DNA of 34,962 bases from Ruminococcaceae bacterium UBA5450 (GTDB taxonomy: Bacteria > Bacillota > Clostridia > Oscillospirales > Acutalibacteraceae), in assembly GCA_002424295.1 (NCBI GenBank), contig DIQY01000006.1, positions 779 through 35,740 on the forward strand. Direction: 5' to 3'. Position numbers and translations under genes: made by a program. Below the pieces are notes generated by a model. The model did not search any database, was not told the DNA's origin, and was given only the letters and a program-made list of their open reading frames with translations. Positions 8,646 through 16,184 of this stretch are shown here, piece after piece. The first letter of the stretch is position 1. Each line of letters starts with the position of its first letter.

Positions 8646-8685
8646 TTGTGTGTTACACACAATTTTCTGAAAATTTCCATATAAT
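8646..8685 (+). promoter_or_regulatory. 17-bp perfect palindrome and -10 box before the cupin gene
   Basis: TTGTGTGT-T-ACACACAA at 8646-8662 is a perfect palindrome. TATAAT lies at 8680-8685, and the palindrome covers the expected -35 position (8657-8662), which has no good -35 sequence. This is the usual geometry for an activator or repressor site. The remainder of 8438-8724 holds nothing else I recognise apart from the divergent promoter at 8459-8512. Confidence 0.55.
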
Positions 8686-8724
8686 TTGAATAGATAAAAT
8701 TTATTTAAAGGAGTCGATGACATT

Positions 8725-9162
8725 ATGATCAAATGTTTTCACTCGTCGGGTGAAACATTGAAAGATTATGGTCCTAACCCATATGTGACTAATATCGAAA
8801 CGGCTACTAAACAAAACAATAACTATCGTACTGCGTTATGGACGGGCAATTATCTACAAACGACCTTAATGAGCATTCCAGTCAACGGAGATATCGGATT
8901 GGAAATGCACCCTGATACAGACCAGTTTCTGCGAATTGAGTGTGGCCGCGGAATCGCAAAAATGGGACGCAATAAAAATGATTTAAATTTTCAGAAAAAT
9001 GTTTCTTCTGGATATGCAATATTCGTTCCGGCAGGCACCTGGCATAATTTAATCAACACCGGAAACGTCCCATTGAAACTATATTCTATTTACGCGCCGC
9101 CACATCATCCGCATGGAACAGTGCACAAAACAAAAAAAGATGCACTTGCTAAAGAGAAATAA
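8725..9162 (+). CDS. Cupin-domain protein
   Basis: This 145-residue single-domain cupin carries GLEMHPDTDQFLRIECGRG (about residues 53-71), the first cupin motif with a metal-binding His and Glu, and PAGTWHNLINTGN (about 102-114), the second motif with its His. A His-rich tail (PPHHPHG) follows. Such proteins resemble mannose-6-phosphate-isomerase-like cupins common in clostridia; the substrate is unknown. The start is preceded by AAAGGAG. It is monocistronic, with an operator-like palindrome upstream and a terminator downstream. Confidence 0.85.
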   Translation: MIKCFHSSGETLKDYGPNPYVTNIETATKQNNNYRTALWTGNYLQTTLMSIPVNGDIGLEMHPDTDQFLRIECGRGIAKMGRNKNDLNFQKNVSSGYAIFVPAGTWHNLINTGNVPLKLYSIYAPPHHPHGTVHKTKKDALAKEK

Positions 9163-9167
9163 AATTT

Positions 9168-9204
9168 ACAGCGTCCCCCGCTTTTGCGATCGACGCTGTT
9201 TTTA
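9168..9204 (+). terminator. Terminator of the cupin gene
   Basis: ACAGCGTC (9168-9175) and GACGCTGT (9192-9199) form an 8-bp stem with a 16-base loop, followed by a T-run. Confidence 0.8.
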
Positions 9205-9333
9205 TATTTAAAAATCCCAATGAATTACGAAAGAATTTCTAAAAAATATATTTGCATGAAAAAGCATATCCTTTTTGGTTATGCTAAGAGCAAAGATTAT
9301 TTTATGTTTAATAATTCGAAAGAAGGCGTAAAA

Positions 9334-9522
9334 ATGAAAAATATAGGAAATGTAGGCCGAGCAATACGGGCCGTACTTGCTGTAATTCTGTTTAGCCTGT
9401 TCTTTGCGCTTCCTAAAAATAAAAAATGGTTTAGTCTGTTTGGATTGATACCATTGGCCACTGCCATTTCCGGGGTGTGTCCTTTATATTCTTTCCTTCA
9501 TATTTCCACAAAAAAAGAATAA
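9334..9522 (+). CDS. YgaP-like (DUF2892) small membrane protein
   Basis: The 62-residue protein begins MKNIGNVGRAIRAVLA, then has two hydrophobic segments (about 13-26 and 34-55) separated by a short basic loop (PKNKKW), and includes the GVCPLYS motif seen in YgaP-type inner-membrane domains. It lacks the rhodanese domain of full YgaP. I chose ATG 9334, which has AGAAGGCG upstream. The frame stays open to 9184, but that part overlaps the cupin terminator and has no coding character. Function is unknown. Confidence 0.8.
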   Translation: MKNIGNVGRAIRAVLAVILFSLFFALPKNKKWFSLFGLIPLATAISGVCPLYSFLHISTKKE

Positions 9523-9544
9523 ATCGTAATTGCTTCATTCTTTT

Positions 9545-9569
9545 GACGACTCTCGAGTCGTCATTTTTT
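9545..9569 (+). terminator. Terminator of the YgaP-like gene
   Basis: GACGACT (9545-9551) and AGTCGTC (9556-9562) pair around a 4-base loop, followed by ATTTTTT. Confidence 0.8.
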
Positions 9570-9719
9570 ATACTCCTTTTTTCTATTTCAGTTTACTTTA
9601 TGACAGCCTTCAATATTTTATTTGTTATTTTTAAGAATAAATTTATATAATTTTGTTTTGTTAAAAAATGTATTTAATTACAATTTAACTATGCATATAA
9701 TTATGTTGGAGATGAAAAT

Positions 9720-9899
9720 ATGGGAAAAGATAAAAAATATATAAAGTTCAAGAAGAAGTATAAAAAAAAATATAAAAAGAAAGAACAAAAGAAATTAAAA
9801 TCACTAATGATATCTACTAATAATATTGTTGATAATTTAAATTTAATCTACGCCAAAATAGAGCAACTAAAAAAAGGATTAGACAGCGAAAAAAAATAG
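9720..9899 (+). CDS. Lysine-rich 59-residue protein of unknown function
   Basis: The ATG has TTGGAGATG upstream with good spacing. The first 27 residues are extremely basic, with alternating lysine and tyrosine (KKKYKKKYKKKEQKK). The second half (about 28-59) is a plausible amphipathic helix (NNIVDNLNLIYAKIEQLKKG). A nucleic-acid- or membrane-binding role is possible but unsupported. The region is AT-rich, so chance coding is a risk; the ribosome binding site and clean length argue for a real gene. Confidence 0.5.
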   Translation: MGKDKKYIKFKKKYKKKYKKKEQKKLKSLMISTNNIVDNLNLIYAKIEQLKKGLDSEKK

Positions 9900-9958
9900 C
9901 CTAATAGCCTATAGATAGTTGCATCAAGTTATAGCAAATTTCTTAGTGCAATGAGCTG

Positions 9959-10639
9959 TTACTGTAAGGAAGAAAGATCAGCGCATTTTGCAGATTTTAC
10001 AGATTTCAGTTCATACACAATATCGGCCTGATGGGCCACTTCAGGCGAATGCGTAACAATGATGACACATTTATTTTCTTCTCGAGCGAGACGAAGAAAA
10101 ATATTCATTACTGCATCCTGTGTTTCTCCGTCAAGATTGCCGGTAGGCTCATCAGCTAACAGAATATCCGGATTGTAAGATAGGGCCCGTGCAATGGCGA
10201 CGCGCTGCTGTTCTCCGCCGGAGAGTTTAAGTACCCGCCGGTTGGCCTTTGCTTCGTCCAGCTCTACTTTATCTAACAGATCCATGGCTACCTCACACCG
10301 ATTTTTGATCTTCATGCCCGAGATATCCATAGACAACTCCACGTTTTCTACAGCAGTCATTTGCGGAAGAAGATTGAATCCTTGAAACACGACGCCTACA
10401 TATTTGCTGCGATAATGATAACGGTCAATGGTAGTAATGTCTTTGTCCTGAAAGAGAATCGTGCCGCTGGTAGGTTCCGTTAATCCGGATAGCAGGGACA
10501 GCAAGGTGGTTTTTCCAGCGCCGGATTTTCCCACAATGGCGTATACTTTACCTTGTTCAAATGTATAGGTGATATCCTTGAGGATAGGATGTATTCCGTC
10601 GTAGGAATAGCTAAGATCGTTCAGTTCCAATATACTCAT
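9959..10639 (-). CDS. ABC transporter ATP-binding protein, LolD/MacB type
   Basis: The 226-residue ATPase powers an FtsX-like permease of the MacB/LolCDE class (lipoprotein, peptide or antibiotic export). Walker A is GKSGAGKTT (about residues 37-45), the Q-loop is VFQGFNLLP, the signature is LSGGEQQR (about 139-146), Walker B is ILLADEPTGNLD and the switch His is in VTHS. All residues needed for ATPase activity are present. The start has AGGAGGAG upstream. The permease that should precede it survives only as a C-terminal fragment, so the transporter may be non-functional unless a permease is encoded elsewhere. Confidence 0.92.
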   Translation of the reverse strand: MSILELNDLSYSYDGIHPILKDITYTFEQGKVYAIVGKSGAGKTTLLSLLSGLTEPTSGTILFQDKDITTIDRYHYRSKYVGVVFQGFNLLPQMTAVENVELSMDISGMKIKNRCEVAMDLLDKVELDEAKANRRVLKLSGGEQQRVAIARALSYNPDILLADEPTGNLDGETQDAVMNIFLRLAREENKCVIIVTHSPEVAHQADIVYELKSVKSAKCADLSSLQ

Positions 10640-10653
10640 AATAATCTCCTCCT

Positions 10654-10720
10654 TTATGTCCGGTTGGTAAGAATTTTCAAAGGCTCATAGCGCAGTATGG
10701 GGCAATTTGCACTGTTCCCG
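10654..10720 (-). pseudogene. Truncated 3' end of an FtsX-like permease gene
   Basis: Directly upstream of the ATPase, the minus strand ends a reading frame with CPILRYEPLKILTNRT and a stop at 10656-10654. This fits the last residues of MacB/FtsX-family permeases, which usually precede such an ATPase. Going upstream, the frame runs into phage-like sequence and meets a stop at 10738-10736. Only about 15-20 codons of the permease remain, so the junction with the phage remnant lies at about 10.70-10.74 kb. Whether this was insertion or deletion cannot be told here. Confidence 0.55.
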
Positions 10721-11153
10721 CCCCGAATATGGCCCTATGCGGGACTATGAACAGTGGCCGGTGGACTTTGTCAATCGATACGCAGAGCTTTTAAAGCAGT
10801 CCTCCCCTGCTATAGAAAAGCAGTCCAGAGCGATTGCAGAGCGTATGCGTGATGCTATGGTCGTAAAACCAACTATTGACACGAGTACCTGGGAATCCGT
10901 CAATGATGTGGTGCAGGGACAAAAACTGCCTTTAAAGCAGGTCCTTAAGGTACAGTACGATAAGGATAACGCCAATACTTATAAACAAGCCATTACCGAC
11001 GGAATCTTATCCCTCAAAGGAAAACTGCAGGAGGCACTTATGGCAGCCGCCCCGAAAGTCGAGATCAATAACCATGGAGACCAGCAAATGGGCGCAGCCG
11101 AGGCGGCGGCCGCCTTCCACCGCCAGCAGATCAAAGCCGCACACGGGCTATAA
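10707..11153 (+). CDS. 5'-truncated phage tail gene remnant (possibly tape-measure C-terminus)
   Basis: The frame is open from 10671 and has no ribosome binding site near its TTG (10707) or first ATG (10737), consistent with loss of its 5' part at the junction. The product has helical charged segments (residues about 20-100) and an alanine-rich end (GAAEAAAAFHRQQIKAAHG). Its place directly before a distal tail (Dit) gene is where the tape-measure gene lies in siphophages, so a tape-measure C-terminus is inferred; the sequence itself is not diagnostic. It is unlikely to be expressed as a functional protein. Confidence 0.55.
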   Translation: MHCSRPEYGPMRDYEQWPVDFVNRYAELLKQSSPAIEKQSRAIAERMRDAMVVKPTIDTSTWESVNDVVQGQKLPLKQVLKVQYDKDNANTYKQAITDGILSLKGKLQEALMAAAPKVEINNHGDQQMGAAEAAAAFHRQQIKAAHGL

Positions 11154-11167
11154 AAGGAGGGATGCCT

Positions 11168-12016
11168 ATGGAATACTTTAAAAATCTTACGACCGACAAA
11201 CAATTCGATATCGACTATGACCGCAGAATCTTATACACCTAAGATCTAGGAACAATTCCCGCAAACTTTACGACATCGAAAGGTGTTGATCAAATCGGAG
11301 AATCCGTCCTGCATACGGATCTCGGACCCCGGCCACTGGAATTTGTATGCTATCTGAAGGCAGACTCACAATCAGAAATGGATCTATTGGAACGCTCTGT
11401 GCGTTCCTTTTTTAATCCGTTGCAGAAATTTCAGTATGTAGATACCATCAAAGACCGCATGATCTCTTTCCGACTCAAAAACACGCCGGATATCAAAGAC
11501 AATCATGCAGATGACACTTCCTATCTTTTGGAATTTGACCTATCAGCTACAGCGTATGAGCCATGCTACAGAGCAACCTCTTCAAAGTCCGTACAGCTTG
11601 CGCAGTGGATCAAGAAATTTAAGTTCCCAACCGCCTTTAAAGCGATTACTTTTGCTACCCGTGATCAGTCATTAATTAAAAACATTTACAACCCAGGAGA
11701 TCTTCCATGCGGAATGCTGATTACTTTTCGGGCAAACGCAGTGATCGAAAATTCCGGCATACTCAACGTGAATACCCACGAGTATTTCCAGTTCGACCGT
11801 TTGGACATGACGTCCGGAGACGTTGTTACGGTGGATACGGGAAACCAGTCTGCAGATCTGCTGCGCGGTGGGACGCACACGGATATCAGTAATCTTGTTG
11901 ATCCGGACTGCGATTATCTGCAGCTCAACGCCGGAGATAACGTGCTGCGGTATTATGCAGGCGCAAACACAAGCATTCTGGACTGCGGGATTGCTTATGA
12001 TCCAATTTATCTATGA
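11168..12016 (+). pseudogene. Siphovirus distal tail protein (Dit) gene interrupted by an in-frame TAA
   Basis: Starting at ATG 11168 (AAGGAGGG upstream, spacing 7), the frame reads MEYFKNLTTDKQFDIDYDRR and meets TAA at 11240-11242. The same frame continues without a shift as DLGTIPANFTTSKGVDQIG and runs to the stop at 12016. The whole is 282 codons, typical for Dit proteins that form the hub between tail tube and tip. The downstream part reads as a clean phage tail component (for example the YLLEFDLSATAYEPC region). A single G-to-T change of GAA would create this stop. An internal start at 11378 would give only 212 residues without the N-terminal ring domain. Loss of function fits the remnant state of the module. 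Confidence 0.75.
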
Positions 12017-12029
12017 GGAGATGATCTAA

Positions 12030-13259
12030 ATGGTCCTCACTTGCTATATTCCCCCACCCGCCGGACAAACAATCCCGCCTAACTATGGACGAATTAAAGT
12101 CACATCACTTGACGTCAAGCGCAAGTATAACGACGTCGGAGAGATGGACTTACACTGTGCCATTTCTCCGCACAATCTTAACCTCCTAAAGCAGGAAAAC
12201 ATTCTGCACAAGCGCGGCGACGAAGCCGCCTACATCATTAAGAGTGTAGAAAAGGTGGATATGGACGGGCAGCTTGAGCTGTCTGTTATCGCCTATGATC
12301 TATCGATCCTGTTAAAAGACCGATATAATCTTGAGATGCAGAATTTTAACAACACGGAACTCGATACCGTTGTGCGAACCCTGGTCGGGCGGTCATTAAC
12401 TCAAAACAATCTCACTTTTAGGGACTCTTCTGCGGCTTCTTATATGGCAGCACGGAGTGTCCCTCATTTTGTATTAGGACCTGCCTTATCAGGTACTCCA
12501 AAAGTAAGCCTGCAGGACACCTACGGAGAGATCTTATCTCTAGTCACCAAATTATGTCAGGATCATGATATCGGCTTTAAAACGGTGTTTGACCGCAAAA
12601 CATGGACATACAGTTTTCAACTTTATCGCGGGCTTGACCGGACAATCGATCAAACAACTAATCAGCGCTGCATCTTTTCCAAAAAGTACGATACCATTCT
12701 CGGAGAAAGCTATTTAGAGAATAACGCTGATTATAAAAACGTTGCGTTTGTGATGGGTGAAGGCGAAGACGACGCGCGTATCGGCGTATTTGTCAGGCTG
12801 CCTGGGACAGGATCAGAAACACCCCGTGAGTTGGTAGTTGATGCCCGCGATCTGCAGAAAGCAGACGGCGAGTCAGACGACAGCTATAAGGCCAAACTAA
12901 AGCAGCGTGGTTTAGAAAAGCTCACCGAAAACAAAAACGTCCGCACAGCAACAGAACGAATCCGGCCGGACGGAAAAAAGCAATACAAAAGTGATTGGGA
13001 CTTAGGGGACCTTGTCACCTGCATGAATAAAGAGTGGGGATATCACCTCAATACCAGAATTCCAACGGTGGAAGAGGTCTATGATTCCTCCGGCGCGACA
13101 TACACACCGACGCTCGGGAATGACATCCCGACACAAAATGACAAGATCAAAAAACTGCCTATCCCCTATGCTCATATTGTCGGAAAACCTGCCGGCGCCG
13201 TGGGGACTGCAAATATTCAGAGCATCAGCGACGATGAAATAAACGGGCTGTTTGGCTAA
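12030..13259 (+). CDS. Phage tail protein, siphovirus Gp37-like (ReqiPepy6 type)
   Basis: The 409-residue protein follows the Dit gene by 13 bases with AGGAGATG as ribosome binding site. The N-terminal half (YGRIKVTSLDVKRKYNDVGE, then YIIKSVEKVD) looks like the baseplate-hub fold of Gp37-like and tail-endopeptidase proteins. A later acidic region (about residues 240-330) ends in a GDLVTCMNKEWG-type segment typical of such hubs. Its expected place is the tail tip, below Dit. No clear catalytic motif is seen. Its overlapping last codons contain the next gene's ribosome binding region. Confidence 0.75.
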   Translation: MVLTCYIPPPAGQTIPPNYGRIKVTSLDVKRKYNDVGEMDLHCAISPHNLNLLKQENILHKRGDEAAYIIKSVEKVDMDGQLELSVIAYDLSILLKDRYNLEMQNFNNTELDTVVRTLVGRSLTQNNLTFRDSSAASYMAARSVPHFVLGPALSGTPKVSLQDTYGEILSLVTKLCQDHDIGFKTVFDRKTWTYSFQLYRGLDRTIDQTTNQRCIFSKKYDTILGESYLENNADYKNVAFVMGEGEDDARIGVFVRLPGTGSETPRELVVDARDLQKADGESDDSYKAKLKQRGLEKLTENKNVRTATERIRPDGKKQYKSDWDLGDLVTCMNKEWGYHLNTRIPTVEEVYDSSGATYTPTLGNDIPTQNDKIKKLPIPYAHIVGKPAGAVGTANIQSISDDEINGLFG

Positions 13260-13275
13260 TTTAAGGAGTGATCAA

Positions 13276-14142
13276 ATGGAATACCTCAGCAAAGCTGGTC
13301 TAACAACCTTAGTTAACAAAATCAAGGCGCTGTTATCAGAAAAGGTTGATTTAACAGCACTCTCTAAAGTGGCTAAAACCGGAAGTTATAACGATTTGTC
13401 CGACAAGCCGATATTAGAAACAGGAACTACAACCTTTCAAAACTCCGGATACCATAACAGTATCTATCGCGGGAAAGATATCAGCTCGAACGAGGCTGAC
13501 GGCTCCATGTATACCAATATTGCAAATGGCACTTTTGACGATATTTTTGTCGGGGATTATTTTACAAAGACGATCAACGGCACAAGTTATGTGCTGCGCG
13601 TTGCCGGATGTGACTTATATCTTAATCGATCAGATACAGCACTGACTGCGCATCATATCGCTGTGATTCCCGATACGGTTTTAGGGGACTATCCAATGCA
13701 CGACGCTGCAACGACTGATGGTGGATATGTAGGCACAAAGATGTATGCTGATACGTTGCCACTATGGGATGGATATTTCAGCACTGCATTTGGAACACAT
13801 TTATTGACACTTCGAGAGCTAATGGTGAATGAAATCGCTTCGGACAGGCCTTCCGGCTGGTCATGGTTTGGCAGAAAAACCATAATCATGACTTTGGAAG
13901 AAGTCGCGGGATGTAATGCGTTTGGAGCTTATTATACTTGGTATCCTTATAATATTGGAATTTCTTATGGCCAACTTCCATTATTCCGACTTTCCCCCGA
14001 CAAAATTTGCATTAGGCATACATATTGGCTGCGAAATATGGTGAATTCATCATTGATTAGCGCTATCACTGATACCGGAGATCTTAACCGCAAAAGCATA
14101 GTCAATCCCAACGGATTGCGCCCTATGCTTTTATTGGGATAA
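13276..14142 (+). CDS. Phage tail fibre or baseplate protein with DUF6273-like C-terminus
   Basis: ATG 13276 has AAGGAGTGA upstream; a TTG start at 13252 would be 8 residues longer but overlaps the ribosome binding site. The 288-residue product begins with a helical segment and VAKTGSYNDLSDKP (about 34-47), a motif frequent at the shaft of phage tail fibres. The C-terminal part, rich in Trp, Tyr and Gly (SGWSWFGRKTI, YYTWYPYN, ending in NPNGLRPMLLLG), resembles DUF6273-type globular domains of receptor-binding or structural proteins. Placement after the tip hub supports a fibre role. Confidence 0.65.
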   Translation: MEYLSKAGLTTLVNKIKALLSEKVDLTALSKVAKTGSYNDLSDKPILETGTTTFQNSGYHNSIYRGKDISSNEADGSMYTNIANGTFDDIFVGDYFTKTINGTSYVLRVAGCDLYLNRSDTALTAHHIAVIPDTVLGDYPMHDAATTDGGYVGTKMYADTLPLWDGYFSTAFGTHLLTLRELMVNEIASDRPSGWSWFGRKTIIMTLEEVAGCNAFGAYYTWYPYNIGISYGQLPLFRLSPDKICIRHTYWLRNMVNSSLISAITDTGDLNRKSIVNPNGLRPMLLLG

Positions 14143-14151
14143 GGGGGACTT

Positions 14152-14361
14152 ATGAAAATCTTAGATGAAAACGGAAATCCAATTACCAGTGAGCCTAATT
14201 TCAGTACAGGAAGGTATTTACAGAATTCTGACGGTGATTTGGTTTTTACAAAATATACCGATGCAGAATTAGCAGAAATAAAAAAGCAGGAAGAATCAGA
14301 CCCGATTATGCAGTTACAACTTGAATTAGAGAAAGTACAAAAGGCTTTGGAGGTGCAATGA
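14152..14361 (+). CDS. Small phage protein, paralogue of the next gene
   Basis: The 69-residue product starts MKILDENGNPI and ends in a predicted helix (DPIMQLQLELEKVQKALE). It shares the MKILDxxGNxI opening with the neighbour at 14401. Small proteins of this kind sit between fibre and receptor-binding genes in clostridial phages; their role is unknown, perhaps fibre assembly or trimer capping. GGGGGA precedes the ATG. Confidence 0.65.
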   Translation: MKILDENGNPITSEPNFSTGRYLQNSDGDLVFTKYTDAELAEIKKQEESDPIMQLQLELEKVQKALEVQ

Positions 14362-14400
14362 CACGCAGGTCGAGATATACATAATTAAGGAGGAAACACA

Positions 14401-14754
14401 ATGAAAATTTTAGATCAGCAGGGCAACGAAATCCTAAATTCGGATCTTACAAAAGGGCACTTGGAATCAGACAAGCTGACGATCCACCATGATGCGGTAA
14501 CAGCCGTTGCGGAACAATCACACCTAAAAGCGGTGTGCATGTATCCAAACGGTGGGCAGGATGTGGAAAAAGTTGTTAACGTGCCGGCCGTCGTCGGGCA
14601 TGATGCCTATGGCGAATACGAAGATATCCAGCGCTATATCCCTTACACAGAAACAGAAATTGCAGCCATTGAGAAGCAGAAAAGCACGCCGACAATTCCC
14701 GATCGGTTGGCAGTGGTAGAAGAATTACTGCGGTCCCAAATGATAGGAGGATAA
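14401..14754 (+). CDS. Phage protein of unknown function, paralogue of the preceding gene
   Basis: The product of 117 residues starts MKILDQQGNEILNSDLTKGH with AAGGAGG upstream. A His-rich start (KLTIHHDAVTAV), a segment containing KVVNVPAVVGHDAYGEYEDIQRY, and a C-terminal helix with IPDRLAVVEELL are visible. The last helix resembles the coiled end of small tail-associated proteins. Not recognised beyond this. Confidence 0.6.
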   Translation: MKILDQQGNEILNSDLTKGHLESDKLTIHHDAVTAVAEQSHLKAVCMYPNGGQDVEKVVNVPAVVGHDAYGEYEDIQRYIPYTETEIAAIEKQKSTPTIPDRLAVVEELLRSQMIGG

Positions 14755-14758
14755 AACA

Positions 14759-14890
14759 ATGTGTGCAATCGCTAATTTTTTAATGATCCGGTATAAATTA
14801 GGGCACGTTACCGTCGGTCAGATTAACTCTCTTATTGAAAAAGATCTGACTCAGGAAGAAGCCAACCAAATCACGGGCGGTGATCAGTAA
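14759..14890 (+). CDS. XkdX-like short phage protein
   Basis: The 43-residue product reads MCAIANFLMIRYKLGHVTVG, followed by a charged helix and ITGGDQ. The pattern of a hydrophobic start, a helix with QINSLIEKDLTQEEANQITG and a short length resembles the XkdX family, found after tail fibre genes in many Firmicute prophages. AGGAGG lies upstream, and its stop overlaps the next start (TAATG). Function unknown. Confidence 0.5.
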   Translation: MCAIANFLMIRYKLGHVTVGQINSLIEKDLTQEEANQITGGDQ

Positions 14891-15996
14891 TGGCAGAGCA
14901 TTATAGCTTTTTTAATGGACCAACTTACGACGCAGCGGATTTCGCTGCTTTTTTTGCATCCTTCTTTAAAAACGGCGTCTTTGCAAAACCTGCTGACGGT
15001 CTACAGGCACGGGCGCTGCACAACGATATGCGAGTTACTGTTTTGCCTGGTGTTGCTTTTATTGATGGATACCGGTATGAACTAGATAACAGTGATGCGG
15101 AATTCACCTTTACGGTACCGACAGCAGATGGCACACTCGACCGCAAAGATATTATTGTGATCCGGCGCGATCTCGTGAACAACAATGCAAAGGCCTATTA
15201 CATTGCCGGCACACCCGCAAGTAATCCATTAGTTCCGAGTCTGACACATACAAACAACATTAATGAGATACAACTCTGCAGCATTAACGTTGCGCATGGA
15301 ACTGTAAAGATATCAGATTCCAATATTACCGATACCCGCTTTGCCGATGCTGTGTGTGGTGTCGTAGCGTCTGCAGTAAAAGATATCAGCGCCTCAGAAC
15401 TTTTTGCGCAGTACAATTCTTTATTTTCTGTATGGTTCGCTGGCGTGCAAAACACGCTTGACGGAGATACGGCAGGAAATCTGCTCAACAAAATTAATGC
15501 CATCACCAATAGCAAGGGTCAAGCAAATGGGATTGCTGGATTAAATTCAAAGGGAGCTGTTCCACCAGAACAAGGCGGTACCGGCCAGAACTCACTTGTT
15601 GACAGCCGTAATGTGATGGGGTTAGGAAAAACTACTGGACCGCTGCCAATCAAAAATGGCGGAACAGAAGCCAGTACGGTAAGTGATGCCCTTAAAAATC
15701 TGGGATTGTCACCGGTGGTGATATCAACCGGAGATCATTATATCCTGTTAAAAGCGGGACCTATCATGAACTTGCGAATTTATGGAGCGTCGGCAAATGA
15801 CGTTCCAACGATCCCAACGCAGTATCGTCCGCATATAATAGATGCATCAGGGTTTGCATGGGTGCTTGGAGACTCTCCACAGGCTGGAATCCTGATCGTA
15901 TCAGGATATAGTGGAAGAGTATCGTCTTATGTGACAAGTGGACCGGATACATCATCAACAGAGTGCCGCGGATCCGTCGTGTGGATCGCGAATTAG
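14890..15996 (+). CDS. Phage receptor-binding or upper baseplate/tail fibre protein
   Basis: The 368-residue protein starts one base into the previous stop codon, implying translational coupling. The N-terminal 120 residues (FFNGPTYDAADFAAFFASFF, then FIDGYRYELDN) resemble the baseplate-anchoring domain of Firmicute phage fibres. A middle segment has the repeat-like NGIAGLNSKGAVPPEQGGTG and LPIKNGGTEAST (about 215-260), a motif widespread in phage tail fibres. The C-terminal third is probably the receptor-binding head. No enzymatic motif is seen. Confidence 0.7.
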   Translation: MAEHYSFFNGPTYDAADFAAFFASFFKNGVFAKPADGLQARALHNDMRVTVLPGVAFIDGYRYELDNSDAEFTFTVPTADGTLDRKDIIVIRRDLVNNNAKAYYIAGTPASNPLVPSLTHTNNINEIQLCSINVAHGTVKISDSNITDTRFADAVCGVVASAVKDISASELFAQYNSLFSVWFAGVQNTLDGDTAGNLLNKINAITNSKGQANGIAGLNSKGAVPPEQGGTGQNSLVDSRNVMGLGKTTGPLPIKNGGTEASTVSDALKNLGLSPVVISTGDHYILLKAGPIMNLRIYGASANDVPTIPTQYRPHIIDASGFAWVLGDSPQAGILIVSGYSGRVSSYVTSGPDTSSTECRGSVVWIAN

Positions 15997-16010
15997 GAGG
16001 AGGATAAAAG

Positions 16011-16184
16011 ATGACTCAACAAGAATTTGAAATTATAAAAGCGCTCGCTTATGAGGAGACGCCGGAGCAGATTGCAACTGCAGAAGGAATCTCAATGCCG
16101 GATGTGGAAGCAATCAGAGAAAAATTTGCAGATGAAATCATCGCTGCAAAAGCCGATCTTAAGAAAGCGGGGTACTTAAAATGA
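16011..16184 (+). CDS. Small helical phage protein
   Basis: The 57-residue product (MTQQEFEIIKALAYEETPEQ at the start) has strong ribosome binding sequence (AGGAGGAGG) and overlaps the endolysin start by four bases (ATGA). The middle (IATAEGISMPDVEAI) could form a helix-turn-helix, but the alanine- and glutamate-rich composition also fits a simple helical bundle. Its position before the lysis genes suggests a structural or lysis-linked accessory role. Not recognised. Confidence 0.6.
   Translation: MTQQEFEIIKALAYEETPEQIATAEGISMPDVEAIREKFADEIIAAKADLKKAGYLK

Noticed and set aside
11240..11242. TAA as a recoded sense codon
   Set aside because: Other genes in the module use TAA as a normal stop and no suppressor tRNA is seen, so a nonsense mutation is simpler.
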